This document shows positions 22,094-31,814 of a stretch of DNA of 64,000 bases, piece by piece; position 1 is the stretch's first letter, and every line of letters starts with the position of its first letter. This stretch comes from an uncultured Bacilli bacterium (lineage in GTDB: Bacteria > Bacillota_I > Bacilli_A > RF39 > UBA660). A program made the translations under genes and the position numbers. The DNA lies in assembly GCA_934130375.1 (NCBI GenBank), contig CAKOXW010000002.1:212887-276886 (forward strand), in the 5' to 3' direction. Below the pieces are notes generated by a model. It was given only the letters and a program-made list of their open reading frames with translations. It searched no databases and was not told the origin of the DNA.

Positions 22094-24596
22094 CTATATT
22101 TTCATCAATATCTTCTTTAGGAATATTAAATACTGCTGTCAATAGTTGATTTTCTTTTAATGAGATTAATCTTACTCCCTGGGTAACTCTACTCATAACT
22201 GATATTTGAGAAATTGGAATTCTTATAACCATGCCACTATTTGTAATTATCATCAAATCTTCTTGGTCATTTACTATTTTGAATGCAACAATATTACCAG
22301 TTTTTTCTGTAGTATTCAAAGTTTTAACACCTTTACTACCCCTATGAGTAATTCTGTATTCATCAATTGTAGTACGTTTTCCGTAACCTTTTTCTGTCGC
22401 AACTAGTACTTCTTTACCTGCATCAGCAATATTAGCATCAATACAATATCCATCACCAACATCAATGCCTCTTACACCACTTGCAGTTCTACCCATTATT
22501 CTGACTTCATTTTCATCAAATCTAACCATTCTACCATTAGATGATGCAATTGCGATAAATTCAGAGCCATTTGTCTTCAAAACAGCAATTAGTTCATCTT
22601 TTTCTTTTAAAGTAATAGCGATTTTACCACTTTTTCTTATATTATCAAACTCACTTAAGTTACATCTTTTAATTAATCCATCTTTAGTGACAAATACTAA
22701 GAATTTAGCATCATCATTTTTAGAAACTGTAAACATTGATGTTACTTTTTCGTCTTTTTCTAAAGGAAGTAAGTTAATTATTGGTAATCCTTTAGCATGT
22801 CTACTAAATTCTGGAATTTCATATCCTTTCATACGATATATTTTTCCTTTGTTTGTAAAGAACATCAAGTAATCATGAGTGGTTAACACGAGCATATGTT
22901 CGACAAAGTCTTCTTCATTTGTTGACATTCCCTTAACACCTACTCCTCCTTTATTTTGAAGTTTATAAGTATCTACGGCTAATCTCTTTATATACCCTTT
23001 ATTAGTCAAAGTAATCATAACATCATCAACTGGTATCAATGATTCGTCTTCAATATAATCTATTGCAGTCATATCTATTGTTGTTCTTCTATCATCACTA
23101 TATTTATTCTTTATTTCTATCAATTCCTTCTTAATAATATCAAGAACTTTTTGTTCAGATGCTAGAATTGACTTTAATTCCTCTATTTCTTTTAATAATT
23201 CATTTAATTCTGCTTCAATTTTTTCTCTTTCTAAGCCTGTTAAACGACGTAATTTTAATTCTAAGATTGCATCAGTTTGAATTTCAGAAAGTTGAAATCT
23301 TAACATTAATTTTTCTTTTGCTTCAACATCACTTTTTGCAGTCTTAATAATTCTAATAACTTCATCAATATTATCTTGAGCAATTCTATAACCTTCTAAA
23401 ATATGTACTCTCTTTTCATCTTTTGCTAAATCAAATTTTGTACGTCTGATTATGATTTCTTTTTGATAATCAATGTATTTTGAAATTATATCTTTTAATC
23501 CAAGAGTTTTAGGTGTCTGTCCATCTAGCATTAAGAAGATTATACCATATTGAACTTGAAAATTAGTATGCTTATATAAATTGTTTAAAACTACTTGGGC
23601 ATTTGCATCTCTTTTCAAAGTAATAGTTATTTTTACACCATTTTTTAAATCTGTATGATAATCAGCGATACCATCAATAACCTTATCACGAACTAATTCT
23701 GCAACTCTGTTTTTTAAATCCATAGTATTTACACCATATGGAACTTCAGTAATTATTATACTACTATGAGTTGGTCCTTCTTCAATAACTGCTTTACTTC
23801 TAATTGTAATTGTTCCCCTACCTGTATCATAGGCCTTCTTTATACCAGAATTACCTAAGATTATGCCACCAGTTGGAAAGTCAGGTCCTTTAACATACTC
23901 CATTAAACCTAAAGTATCAATATCTGGATTATCAATATAAGCAACACAACCGTCTATAACTTCACCCAAATTGTGTGGTGGAATATTTGTAGCCATACCT
24001 ACAGCAATTCCCATAGTACCATTTACCAAAATATTAGGAAATCTACTTGGTAACACCCTTGGTTCTTTGCTTGTAACATCAAAATTATCATCCATGTCAA
24101 CAGTTTCTTTATTAATATCTCTTAATAATTCTAGAGAAATCTTTGATAATTTTGATTCTGTGTAACGCATTGCTGCTGCTCCATCACCTTCAATATTACC
24201 AAAGTTACCATGGCCATCTACTAACATGTATCTTTCATTAAAATCTTGAGCCATTCTTACCATTGCTTCATATATAGAAGAATCTCCATGAGGATGGTAA
24301 TGTCCCATAACATAACCTACTGTTGTTGCTGATTTTCTATGAGGTTTATCGGGAGTATAACCACATTCATACATACTCCATAAAATTCTTCTATGTACGG
24401 GTTTTAAACCATCTCGTAAATCAGGAAGCGCTCTTGCTGTAATAACACTTACCGCATAATCTATAAATGAAGATTTAACTTCATCCACGATATTGTTTTC
24501 AAATAAATGGTCTCTTTCGTGAAAAGTCCCACCGAAATTATATGTTTCTTGTTCAACATTTTCATTTATTTCATTGTTTTCTAATTCTTCGTTCAT
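22080..24596 (-). CDS. gyrA: DNA gyrase subunit A
   Basis: Breakage-reunion subunit of gyrase. The 838 residues open the catalytic core with SFIDYAVSVITARALPDLRD. The quinolone region HPHGDSSIYEAMVRMAQDF is wild type (Ser and Glu at the usual positions). The active-site Tyr lies in AAMRYTESKLSKIS. The C-terminal beta-pinwheel starts near 520; its GyrA-box reads QNKGGVG at 547-553, less basic than the usual QRRGGRG. It starts 11 bases after gyrB. Confidence 0.97.
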   Translation of the reverse strand: MNEELENNEINENVEQETYNFGGTFHERDHLFENNIVDEVKSSFIDYAVSVITARALPDLRDGLKPVHRRILWSMYECGYTPDKPHRKSATTVGYVMGHYHPHGDSSIYEAMVRMAQDFNERYMLVDGHGNFGNIEGDGAAAMRYTESKLSKISLELLRDINKETVDMDDNFDVTSKEPRVLPSRFPNILVNGTMGIAVGMATNIPPHNLGEVIDGCVAYIDNPDIDTLGLMEYVKGPDFPTGGIILGNSGIKKAYDTGRGTITIRSKAVIEEGPTHSSIIITEVPYGVNTMDLKNRVAELVRDKVIDGIADYHTDLKNGVKITITLKRDANAQVVLNNLYKHTNFQVQYGIIFLMLDGQTPKTLGLKDIISKYIDYQKEIIIRRTKFDLAKDEKRVHILEGYRIAQDNIDEVIRIIKTAKSDVEAKEKLMLRFQLSEIQTDAILELKLRRLTGLEREKIEAELNELLKEIEELKSILASEQKVLDIIKKELIEIKNKYSDDRRTTIDMTAIDYIEDESLIPVDDVMITLTNKGYIKRLAVDTYKLQNKGGVGVKGMSTNEEDFVEHMLVLTTHDYLMFFTNKGKIYRMKGYEIPEFSRHAKGLPIINLLPLEKDEKVTSMFTVSKNDDAKFLVFVTKDGLIKRCNLSEFDNIRKSGKIAITLKEKDELIAVLKTNGSEFIAIASSNGRMVRFDENEVRIMGRTASGVRGIDVGDGYCIDANIADAGKEVLVATEKGYGKRTTIDEYRITHRGSKGVKTLNTTEKTGNIVAFKIVNDQEDLMIITNSGMVIRIPISQISVMSRVTQGVRLISLKENQLLTAVFNIPKEDIDENIEKDV

Positions 24597-24607
24597 CCTT
24601 TCACCTC

Positions 24608-26539
24608 CTAAATATCAAGATTTTTAACATATCTTGCATTTTCTTCTATAAATTTTCTTCTAGGTTCTACTTCATCACCCATTAATTTTTCAAATATTGC
24701 GTCTGCTTGTACACAATCATCGGCAGTAATTTTTCTTAAAGTTCTTTTTTCTATATCCATTGTTGTTTCGTTTAATTCTTCTGCATCCATTTCACCAAGA
24801 CCTTTCATACGAGCAATCTCTGCTCTATTACGAGTTGCCTCAGGTAATGAAGCCATATATTCATCAAGTTCTTTTTCATCAAGTGCATATTTTCTTGTTT
24901 TACCATGCATTATTCTAAACAATGGTGGTTGTGCTGCATAAACATGTCCTGCTTCTACAACTGGTTTAAAAAACCTATAGAATAAAGTAAGTAGTAAAAC
25001 TCTAATATGTGAGCCATCTACATCGGCATCAGTCATTATTATAATTTTATCATATCTTAATTTTGACAAATCAAATTCCTCTCCTATACCAGTACCAAAT
25101 GCAGTAATAATTGTTCTTATTTCTTCGTTTGATAGCGCCCTATCTAGCCTTGCTTTTTCTACATTAAGAATTTTACCTCTTAAAGGTAGAATTGCTTGTG
25201 TCATTGAGTCTCTTCCCTTTTTTGCACTTCCACCGGCACTGTCTCCCTCGACTATGAATATTTCTGATACTTTAGGATCTTTGCTTTTACAATCTGATAA
25301 TTTTCCAAAGAAATTTGTTGTTGCCAAATCAGATTTTCTTGTTATTTCCCTTGCTTTTCTTGCTGCATTTCTAGCACGACATGCAAGCATTGCTTTTCCA
25401 ACAATTGCTTTTGCATCTTCTGGATTTTCCATTAAAAATCTTTCAAACCCTTGTGAAAAAACATTATCTGCTAACTTTCTTACTTCTGAATTACCTAATC
25501 TACCCTTTGTTTGACCTTCAAATTGAGGATTTGGATGTTTACAAGAAATAATCATAGTTAATCCTTCTTTAACATCATCACCTGTTAGAGCATCATCTTT
25601 TTCTTTAAGCATATTAGTTTTTCTAGCATAGTTGTTAATAACCCTTGTTAATGCTCTTTTTACACCTTCTTCATGTGTTCCACCATCATGAGTATTAATA
25701 TTGTTAACAAATGAATAAATATTTTCATTGTAACTTGTATTATATTGCATAGCAACTTCAAAAAATACTCCTGCTTCTTCTCCAGATAAATGAATAATAT
25801 CATTATGGATTGGTGTTTTACCTTGGTTTATAAATTTAACATATTCACTAATACCACCTTCGTATAAGAAATGTTCACCAGTTGTATCTTCATCATCCCT
25901 GTCATCTCTTAAACTAATTGATAAACCTTTATTTAAGAAAGCAAGTTCACGTATACGAACCTTTAAAGTATCATAATCGTATATTTCACTATCAAATATT
26001 GTTGCATCAGGTTTAAATGTTACAGTTGTACCAGTTCTATTTGGATCACAATCACCTACTACTTCAAGTGGTTTTACTGTATGCCCACCATTTTCAAATC
26101 TAATAAAATATATCTTAGAATTTTTGTAAACATATACTTCTAACCATTTACTTAAAGCATTTACAACTGATGCACCTACACCATGAAGGCCACCAGATAC
26201 TTTATAACCACCGCCTCCAAATTTACCACCTGCATGTAGTACTGTATATACAGTTTCTACAGTAGAAATTTTAGTTTTAGGGTGAATATCAACTGGTATA
26301 CCTCTACCATCATCTTTTACAGTTATAGAATTATCTTTATTGATTATTACTTCTATATTTTTGCAAAAACCAGCTAATGCTTCGTCAATTGCATTATCAA
26401 CAATTTCCCATACTAAATGGTGCAATCCCTTAACATCTGTTGTACCAATATACATACCAGGTCTTTTTCTTACAGCTTCTAAGCCTTCCAAAACTTGTAT
26501 ATCCGATGCATCATAGTGTTCATTTTTATTTTCTTCCAT
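24608..26539 (-). CDS. gyrB: DNA gyrase subunit B
   Basis: ATPase subunit of gyrase. The 643 residues show the GHKL ATP site (VDNAIDEALAGF, VKDDGRGIPVDIH, SGGLHGVGASVVNALSKW). The Toprim motifs IVEGDSAGGSAKKGRDSMTQ and MTDADVDGSHIRVLLL and the C-terminal RRKFIEENA follow. Strong AAAGGAGG ribosome site. Adjacent gyrA makes GyrB more likely than ParE. Confidence 0.98.
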   Translation of the reverse strand: MEENKNEHYDASDIQVLEGLEAVRKRPGMYIGTTDVKGLHHLVWEIVDNAIDEALAGFCKNIEVIINKDNSITVKDDGRGIPVDIHPKTKISTVETVYTVLHAGGKFGGGGYKVSGGLHGVGASVVNALSKWLEVYVYKNSKIYFIRFENGGHTVKPLEVVGDCDPNRTGTTVTFKPDATIFDSEIYDYDTLKVRIRELAFLNKGLSISLRDDRDDEDTTGEHFLYEGGISEYVKFINQGKTPIHNDIIHLSGEEAGVFFEVAMQYNTSYNENIYSFVNNINTHDGGTHEEGVKRALTRVINNYARKTNMLKEKDDALTGDDVKEGLTMIISCKHPNPQFEGQTKGRLGNSEVRKLADNVFSQGFERFLMENPEDAKAIVGKAMLACRARNAARKAREITRKSDLATTNFFGKLSDCKSKDPKVSEIFIVEGDSAGGSAKKGRDSMTQAILPLRGKILNVEKARLDRALSNEEIRTIITAFGTGIGEEFDLSKLRYDKIIIMTDADVDGSHIRVLLLTLFYRFFKPVVEAGHVYAAQPPLFRIMHGKTRKYALDEKELDEYMASLPEATRNRAEIARMKGLGEMDAEELNETTMDIEKRTLRKITADDCVQADAIFEKLMGDEVEPRRKFIEENARYVKNLDI

Positions 26540-26627
26540 AATTTACCTCCTTTAATTTTAAAATTAAGTATTTAAATGCCAAATTTTAAATGTTTTAATA
26601 TTTATGTACACCTATACCTACATATAC

Positions 26628-26633
26628 ATTATA
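26628..26633 (-). promoter_or_regulatory. -10 element of the gyrBA promoter
   Basis: TATAAT in TGTTATAATG on the minus strand, between the recF terminator and gyrB; the -35 is weak. A leader of roughly 80 nt follows. Confidence 0.5.
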
Positions 26634-26673
26634 ACATATTTTTAGAGTTTTTTAATCATTTTAGTATATTTTA

Positions 26674-26699
26674 ATAAAAAAAGATGCTTATTGCACCTT
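26674..26699 (-). terminator. mnmE-recF terminator
   Basis: AAGGTGC-AATAA-GCATCTT followed by a T-tract on the minus strand, overlapping the recF stop. Confidence 0.85.
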
Positions 26700-27779
26700 A
26701 CAATTTTTAATTTTAAATATCTTTGCATTATCTCTAATTTTTTTGTTTATATTTTTAACATCTGTTGATGTAATAAATACTTGAACATCATCTTCAACTA
26801 AAGCAATTATCTTATTCCTTTTCTCTATATCTAGTTCGCTAAATACATCATCTAGGAGTAATACTGGATATTCACCTGTAGTTTCTTTAAATATTGACAA
26901 TTCACTTATTTTTAGCCCTAAAACTACTAATCTTTGTTGACCTTGTGAACCATAATCTCGTATATTTTTACCATCTAAAATAATATCAAAATCATCTTTA
27001 TGTGGTCCATATTGTGTACTTCCGAGAATTATTTCTTTTTTTAAATTTTTGTTCAATTTGTTAAGAATTTTTTCTTTAATATTATCTGTTTCATCAATAA
27101 TTTCACAATTGTTACTAAATTCTATTTTTATAGGTAATTTAAATTGTTCATCATACATTTTAATTAAATTTTCTTCAACTTTTCTTAAAAATTTGTATCT
27201 ATAATCATATATTATACTTGCTTTTGTGGCAATTTGATTATTTATTATACTAAGATATTCGGCATTATAATTATTAAAAGTTATATTCTTTAAATATTCA
27301 TTTCTATTTTTTATTAATTGATTATAATCATTAAGAGTTGCTATATATTTATTGTTTAATTGACCAATTTCGATGTTTAAAAACTTTCTTCTTTCGCTTG
27401 GGCTACCTTTAATTAAGTCTAAATCATCTGGGCAAAATAAGATTGCTGTAAAATTTGATAAGTAATCACTTATTCTTCTTAATATATTTTTATTTATTGA
27501 TACTTTTTTACCTTTTGCACTGATAACTAATTCATAGGTATTTTTTTTCCCTTTTTTATTAACTGAACCAGTTATTTTGGCAAAATCCTTGTCTTCCTTT
27601 ATTAAGTTTTTATCTAAATATGACCTATGTGATTTTGTAATAGCAAGAACATATATACTTTCTAAAATATTAGTCTTCCCTACACCATTTTTTCCAACAA
27701 GTATATTTACATCTTCAAATTCTAAAGAAAGTTTATCATAATTTCTAAAATTTGTTATATCTAATTTAGTTAATTTCAT
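26688..27779 (-). CDS. recF: DNA replication and repair protein RecF
   Basis: SMC-like ATPase that recruits RecOR/RecA to gaps. The 363 residues open LTKLDITNFRNYDKLSLEFE, with Walker A ILVGKNGVGKTNILESIY, ABC signature YGSQGQQRLVVLGLK and Walker B YPVLLLDDVFSELD. The start lies one base beyond the mnmE stop, so it is translated from the mnmE message. In B. subtilis recF follows dnaN instead. Confidence 0.97.
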   Translation of the reverse strand: MKLTKLDITNFRNYDKLSLEFEDVNILVGKNGVGKTNILESIYVLAITKSHRSYLDKNLIKEDKDFAKITGSVNKKGKKNTYELVISAKGKKVSINKNILRRISDYLSNFTAILFCPDDLDLIKGSPSERRKFLNIEIGQLNNKYIATLNDYNQLIKNRNEYLKNITFNNYNAEYLSIINNQIATKASIIYDYRYKFLRKVEENLIKMYDEQFKLPIKIEFSNNCEIIDETDNIKEKILNKLNKNLKKEIILGSTQYGPHKDDFDIILDGKNIRDYGSQGQQRLVVLGLKISELSIFKETTGEYPVLLLDDVFSELDIEKRNKIIALVEDDVQVFITSTDVKNINKKIRDNAKIFKIKNCKVQ

Positions 27780-27780
27780 A

Positions 27781-29127
27781 TTATTTACCTAAACAAAACC
27801 TACTAAATAGATTATCTAATAATTCTTCATCATATGATTCGCCTATTAAATTTCCAAGTAATTCCCATATCTTTTTTATATCTATTTCAAGCATATCAAT
27901 TGGTAAACCATTTTTTAACCCTTCTTTTATGCTTTCTACTACTGAAATGCACTCATGAATTGTTGCAATATGTCTAGCATTTGATAAATAGTTAAAATCA
28001 CCTTTTTCTATTTCTTCCATATTAAATAATTCTTTTATTTTATCTTTTAATGCATTAATACCTGATGTTTGCATTGTTGAACCATAAACCACATTATCAA
28101 CACTATCTAAATCTATATTTTTTGATAAGTCATTTTTATTTATAAATACTATTCTTTTCCTATCTTTTGTACTATCTAAAAGTTTATAGTCCTCTTCGGT
28201 TAATTTTTCATTATTATTTAGTACAAGAATAATTAAATCTGCTTTATCTATTAATGAAAGGCTTCTATTTACACCAATTTGCTCAACTACATTATCAGTT
28301 TTTCTAATTCCTGCAGTATCTATTATATTTAGTTCTATACCATCTAGTGATATATTTCCTTCAACAATATCTCTAGTTGTTCCTTCAATATCAGTTACAA
28401 TAGCCTTTTCCTCATTTAATAATTTATTAAGTAAACTACTCTTCCCTACATTTGGTCTTCCAATTATTAATGTGTTAATACCATTTTTTATAATTTTTCC
28501 ATTTTCGGCTTCCTTCAATATTTTCCTCAGTTTATCTTCTAATGATGTAATACTTGAATTAATCATATCTGTTGTAACAACTAATATATCTTCATATTCA
28601 GGATAATCAATATTTACTTCTATATTTGTTATAATTTCTATCATTTGATTACGTAAATCGCTAATCATGCTTGAAACATTACCAGATAACGCAGACATTG
28701 CAAGTTTTCTTGAAGCCTCTGTCTTTGAATCTATTAAATCCATTACTCCTTCTGCTTCCAATAAATCAATTCTTCCATTTAGAAATGCTCTTTTTGTAAA
28801 TTCCCCTGCTTCTGCCATTCTAGCACCATTTTTAAGTAATAATTCAAGTACTTTGTTAGTTGTTGCAATGCCTCCATGACAATTTATTTCAATTACATCT
28901 TCTGTTGTAAATGTTTTAGGACTTCTCATAACACTAACTAATACTTCATCTATAATATTTTCATTATCAACTATATGTCCATAAACTATAGTATGACTTT
29001 TTACTTTTTCTAAATCTTTATCAAATATTTTATTAACTATTTCAATTGATTTATCTCCTGATACTCTAATAATTGAAATAGCACCTACTCCAAGAGCGGT
29101 TGATATTGCTGCGATTGTGTCGTTCAT
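27781..29127 (-). CDS. mnmE: tRNA modification GTPase MnmE
   Basis: With MnmG installs the cmnm5 group on wobble uridine. The ATG at 29127 (448 residues) follows GAGGTG; an earlier in-frame ATG overlaps the -10 element. Motifs: MNDTIAAISTALGVGAISII, G-domain P-loop IIGRPNVGKSSLLNKLL, switch DIEGTTRDIVEG, and C-terminal FCLGK with the catalytic Cys. Its partner mnmG is across the origin at 34457. Confidence 0.97.
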   Translation of the reverse strand: MNDTIAAISTALGVGAISIIRVSGDKSIEIVNKIFDKDLEKVKSHTIVYGHIVDNENIIDEVLVSVMRSPKTFTTEDVIEINCHGGIATTNKVLELLLKNGARMAEAGEFTKRAFLNGRIDLLEAEGVMDLIDSKTEASRKLAMSALSGNVSSMISDLRNQMIEIITNIEVNIDYPEYEDILVVTTDMINSSITSLEDKLRKILKEAENGKIIKNGINTLIIGRPNVGKSSLLNKLLNEEKAIVTDIEGTTRDIVEGNISLDGIELNIIDTAGIRKTDNVVEQIGVNRSLSLIDKADLIILVLNNNEKLTEEDYKLLDSTKDRKRIVFINKNDLSKNIDLDSVDNVVYGSTMQTSGINALKDKIKELFNMEEIEKGDFNYLSNARHIATIHECISVVESIKEGLKNGLPIDMLEIDIKKIWELLGNLIGESYDEELLDNLFSRFCLGK

Positions 29128-29148
29128 AATGTTTTTCACCTCTAAACA

Positions 29149-29177
29149 CATTATAACACAGGTAAAAAAAAGAACAA
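29149..29177 (-). promoter_or_regulatory. Promoter of mnmE-recF
   Basis: TTTGTT or TTGTTC, 16-17 bases, TATAAT on the minus strand just ahead of the mnmE leader. Confidence 0.55.
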
Positions 29178-29190
29178 ATCATTTTAGACA

Positions 29191-29222
29191 TTAAAAAAGA
29201 AGGATTACTGTTCATCCTTCTT
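29191..29222 (-). terminator. Terminator of the rpmH-rnpA-yidC-jag operon
   Basis: AAGAAGGAT-GAACAGTA-ATCCTTCTT followed by T on the minus strand; the jag stop is inside the loop. Confidence 0.9.
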
Positions 29223-29816
29223 AATTACAACATAACGATTAGGTTCAACACCTTCACTTATTGTAGAAACACCTTTAATTTCACTTACTGCATTATGAAC
29301 TATTCTTCTTTCATAAGAATTCATAGGGTCTAATTTAGCATCTACTCCGGTTTTTCTTACTTCTCTAGCAATCTTTTTAACATTATATTCTAAATGTCTA
29401 TTAATTTTCTCTTTATAATCTTCAACATCTAAGATAACATTTATTTTAAAACCTGTTTTGTTATAAATTGAATTTTTAATTAAATATTGTAATGCTTCCA
29501 TTGTTCTACCATTTTTACCAATTAATATAGAACTGTTTTCAGAAAATAAATTAATTTGAATATAATTTTCTCTTTTCTTTGCTTCAATATTTACTGTTAT
29601 TCCCATATTCTTAGCAACATCTATTATATAATTTTTAATATATTTTACTACATCATCTTTTGTTAATATTTCCAATTTATATTTTTTAGTTTTTAATAAA
29701 CCTTTAACCTCTTCAGTTTCTCTTATATATAATTCATTTTCACTAGCATTTAATTCGCTAAATGCTTTTTCTTTTAATTCATTTAAATTTTTACCTTCAT
29801 ATACTAAAATTTCCAT
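29205..29816 (-). CDS. jag: RNA-binding protein Jag (KhpB)
   Basis: KH/R3H RNA-binding protein (EloR/KhpB), partner of KhpA, linked to cell elongation in other Firmicutes and always next to yidC. The 203 residues have an N-terminal Jag-N domain (VYEGKNLNELKEKAFSELN), a KH domain with SILIGKNGRTMEALQYLIKN and an R3H domain with MNSYERRIVHNAVSEI. Start ATG lies one base after yidC ends. Confidence 0.95.
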   Translation of the reverse strand: MEILVYEGKNLNELKEKAFSELNASENELYIRETEEVKGLLKTKKYKLEILTKDDVVKYIKNYIIDVAKNMGITVNIEAKKRENYIQINLFSENSSILIGKNGRTMEALQYLIKNSIYNKTGFKINVILDVEDYKEKINRHLEYNVKKIAREVRKTGVDAKLDPMNSYERRIVHNAVSEIKGVSTISEGVEPNRYVVIKKDEQ

Positions 29817-29817
29817 A

Positions 29818-30918
29818 CTACTTATTCCTCTTAATCATTATATTTTGAATTATTGTAAATGCACTTGTTGTTATCCAATAAATACATATTGCAGTTGATA
29901 AACTAAATGATGCGAATACAATAAATACTAACATAAAGTTATTCATAAATTTCATTTGTTTTGCAGTTTCTGCATTTCCCATATTAGCGTTCATACTACG
30001 GCTCATTGAGAAATATGTAACTAACGCTAAAATGACTGTTAAAATCAAATACCACCATTCACCATTTCTAAGTGCTATCATTGGAGTTATTCCTAAATGT
30101 AAACCTAAGAATTTTCCTTCAAATATTGCAGGTGTTCTATTAATTGCTTCTAAAAAAGCAAATAATAATGGAATTTGAATTATTGCAAATAAGCATGATG
30201 ATAAAGGATTAATTTTATATTTTTGATATACCATCATTGTTTCTTGTGCTTTTTGCATTTGTGATTGTTGGTCTAATTTATTTTTATATTTTTTATTAAT
30301 TCTGTCTATTTCTGGTTGTGCTTTACTAATTGAATCCGTTTGGGACAATGATTTCTTTGTAAGTGGCATAAGTAATGCCCTTATCAATATACTGATTATT
30401 ACTAATGCAAGTCCATAGTTATTAAATAAGGAACCTGTCTTTAATATAACCCATGCCAATGGTTTTACAAATAAACTAGCCCATAACCCTTCATATCCTG
30501 AAACTAATTTAAAATTATTGCAATCTGGTAAAGATTGAATATCTACTCCATACTTTTCATATATTTCAATTACATCAGAATTAGTAGGTTTACATAATAT
30601 GTTAGCAGTCAAATTTTGACCAGTTTGATTTTTCTTTGCTTCTGTACATCTTGTTTCACAAGAATTTTTACAAGAATTAAATTCATTATCATATGAATTT
30701 ATAAATTCATTTTCTTCATCATTTAATTCTTTTTTATCTTTAGAAATTAAATCATTGTATCTATTACTTAACGCATCACATTTTGAATTACAATCTGAAC
30801 ATATTACATCAGCATTATAAGTAACAACTGTTTTACCATCTCTTAATGTCTTAGTACAACCACTTAATAAAAATACTACTAATAATATAGTTAATATCTT
30901 TGTTGTCTTTTTGTTCAT
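29818..30918 (-). CDS. yidC: Membrane protein insertase YidC/SpoIIIJ with a Cys-rich insertion
   Basis: Inserts and folds membrane proteins alone or with SecYEG. The 366-residue lipoprotein precursor has lipobox LLSGC (Cys21). An unusual extracytoplasmic stretch follows at about 30-135 with eight cysteines (40, 43, 47, 83, 87, 91, 109, 133) and a charged helical middle. The YidC core begins at about 144 (WASLFVKPLAWVILKTG). It has five membrane segments and the essential Arg in LIRALLMPL (Arg180). The conserved order rpmH-rnpA-yidC-jag confirms identity. Whether it serves as the sporulation form SpoIIIJ cannot be told. Confidence 0.95.
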   Translation of the reverse strand: MNKKTTKILTILLVVFLLSGCTKTLRDGKTVVTYNADVICSDCNSKCDALSNRYNDLISKDKKELNDEENEFINSYDNEFNSCKNSCETRCTEAKKNQTGQNLTANILCKPTNSDVIEIYEKYGVDIQSLPDCNNFKLVSGYEGLWASLFVKPLAWVILKTGSLFNNYGLALVIISILIRALLMPLTKKSLSQTDSISKAQPEIDRINKKYKNKLDQQSQMQKAQETMMVYQKYKINPLSSCLFAIIQIPLLFAFLEAINRTPAIFEGKFLGLHLGITPMIALRNGEWWYLILTVILALVTYFSMSRSMNANMGNAETAKQMKFMNNFMLVFIVFASFSLSTAICIYWITTSAFTIIQNIMIKRNK

Positions 30919-31244
30919 TATTTCACCATCTCATTCATTAATTTAATGATATTATTTTTAATATCAGGATATTCACTAAATTTAAGTTTTGGTCTACTTA
31001 TAATAACTACATCATATCCATTAAAAGGAATTGGTGTGCTATCTATTATATTCTTAATTCTTCTTTTGTACTTATTTCTAGTAACTGCATTCCCTACTTT
31101 CTTTGATACACTTATACCATATCTATTATAAGGAAAGGAATTTTTAAGAATATAAACAAAAAATAAATCTGAATAATACTTCTTCCCTTTTTTGATAATT
31201 TCATTAAATTCTAAATTTTTCTTTACAATATTTATCTTCTTCAT
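30918..31244 (-). CDS. rnpA: Ribonuclease P protein component
   Basis: Protein subunit of RNase P, which matures tRNA 5' ends. The 108 residues are basic. The RNR signature appears as RYGISVSKKVGNAVTRNKYK followed by RRIKN. A short N-terminal NIVKKNLEFNEIIKKGKK is typical. The stop overlaps the start of yidC. Confidence 0.96.
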   Translation of the reverse strand: MKKINIVKKNLEFNEIIKKGKKYYSDLFFVYILKNSFPYNRYGISVSKKVGNAVTRNKYKRRIKNIIDSTPIPFNGYDVVIISRPKLKFSEYPDIKNNIIKLMNEMVK

Positions 31245-31286
31245 AATTTTCTCCTGATAAGAAAAAAGACAGATTAAAAATTGTAA

Positions 31287-31415
31287 CTATTTACTTAATT
31301 TTTTTCTACCTTTTTGTCTTCTATTCTTTAAAATACCTGTGCCAGCTTCTTTTCTAGCAAAAAAACCATGATCTTTTTTAGCTTTTTTAGTATTTGGTTG
31401 ATAAGTTCTTAACAT
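31287..31415 (-). CDS. rpmH: Ribosomal protein L34
   Basis: A 42-residue basic protein of the 50S subunit, starting MLRTYQPNTKKAKKDHGFFA and ending KNRRQKGRKKLSK. Consensus starts LKRTYQPS, here with Leu2-Arg3. The ATG follows AGGTGAG. First gene of the left arm and a fixed marker of oriC in most bacteria. Confidence 0.96.
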   Translation of the reverse strand: MLRTYQPNTKKAKKDHGFFARKEAGTGILKNRRQKGRKKLSK

Positions 31416-31444
31416 TTTTCTCACCTCGGTCTTTCTCATATAAC

Positions 31445-31473
31445 ATTATATAGATAAAGGCATTGATTGTCAA
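31445..31473 (-). promoter_or_regulatory. Consensus SigA promoter of rpmH
   Basis: TTGACA (31468-31473), 17 bases, TATAAT (31445-31450): a perfect match. Confidence 0.9.
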
Positions 31474-31499
31474 TTTAATTTTAATAAAATAAGCACATT

Positions 31500-31720
31500 T
31501 TGCTTTTTTGTAGATATATTTTGTATTTACAACTTATCCACAGTGGAAAATATATATTTTTCCTATATAATTATTGAATATATAATTATACACAATAAAT
31601 CACATTGCGAAGTAATTGTTAATAATCTACTCACAACCTTTAATTTTGTGGATAATGTGGATAAATGCCTTAAATATCAATAAATAAGGCATATTTGATT
31701 TTTTACTCTGTGGATAACTT
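31500..31720. other. oriC: oriC, part upstream of dnaA
   Basis: DnaA boxes TTATCCACA at 31534-31542 (plus), and TGTGGATAA (minus orientation) at 31647-31655, 31656-31664 (in direct tandem) and 31709-31717. Between them lies a very AT-rich stretch (31549-31610). The gene-strand switch (all minus to the left, mainly plus to the right) coincides. The whole rpmH-dnaA gap of about 400 bases has no other gene. Confidence 0.9.
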
Positions 31721-31750
31721 TGTGAATTATCAATTATACACCTTTTTTTA

Positions 31751-31779
31751 TTGTAATTTTTGCAAAAAATATGTACAAT
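31751..31779 (+). promoter_or_regulatory. Promoter of dnaA
   Basis: TTGTAA (31751-31756), 17 bases, TACAAT (31774-31779), downstream of a DnaA box at 31709, allowing autoregulation. Confidence 0.65.
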
Positions 31780-31814
31780 ATAGATGTATCTATGTAGTAG
31801 TGGGAAGTGATGGT

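Noticed and set aside
31695..31814. N-terminal extension of DnaA
   Set aside because: The extension would be translated from oriC DnaA-box DNA and the dnaA promoter; the true start follows AGTGATGG at 31815.
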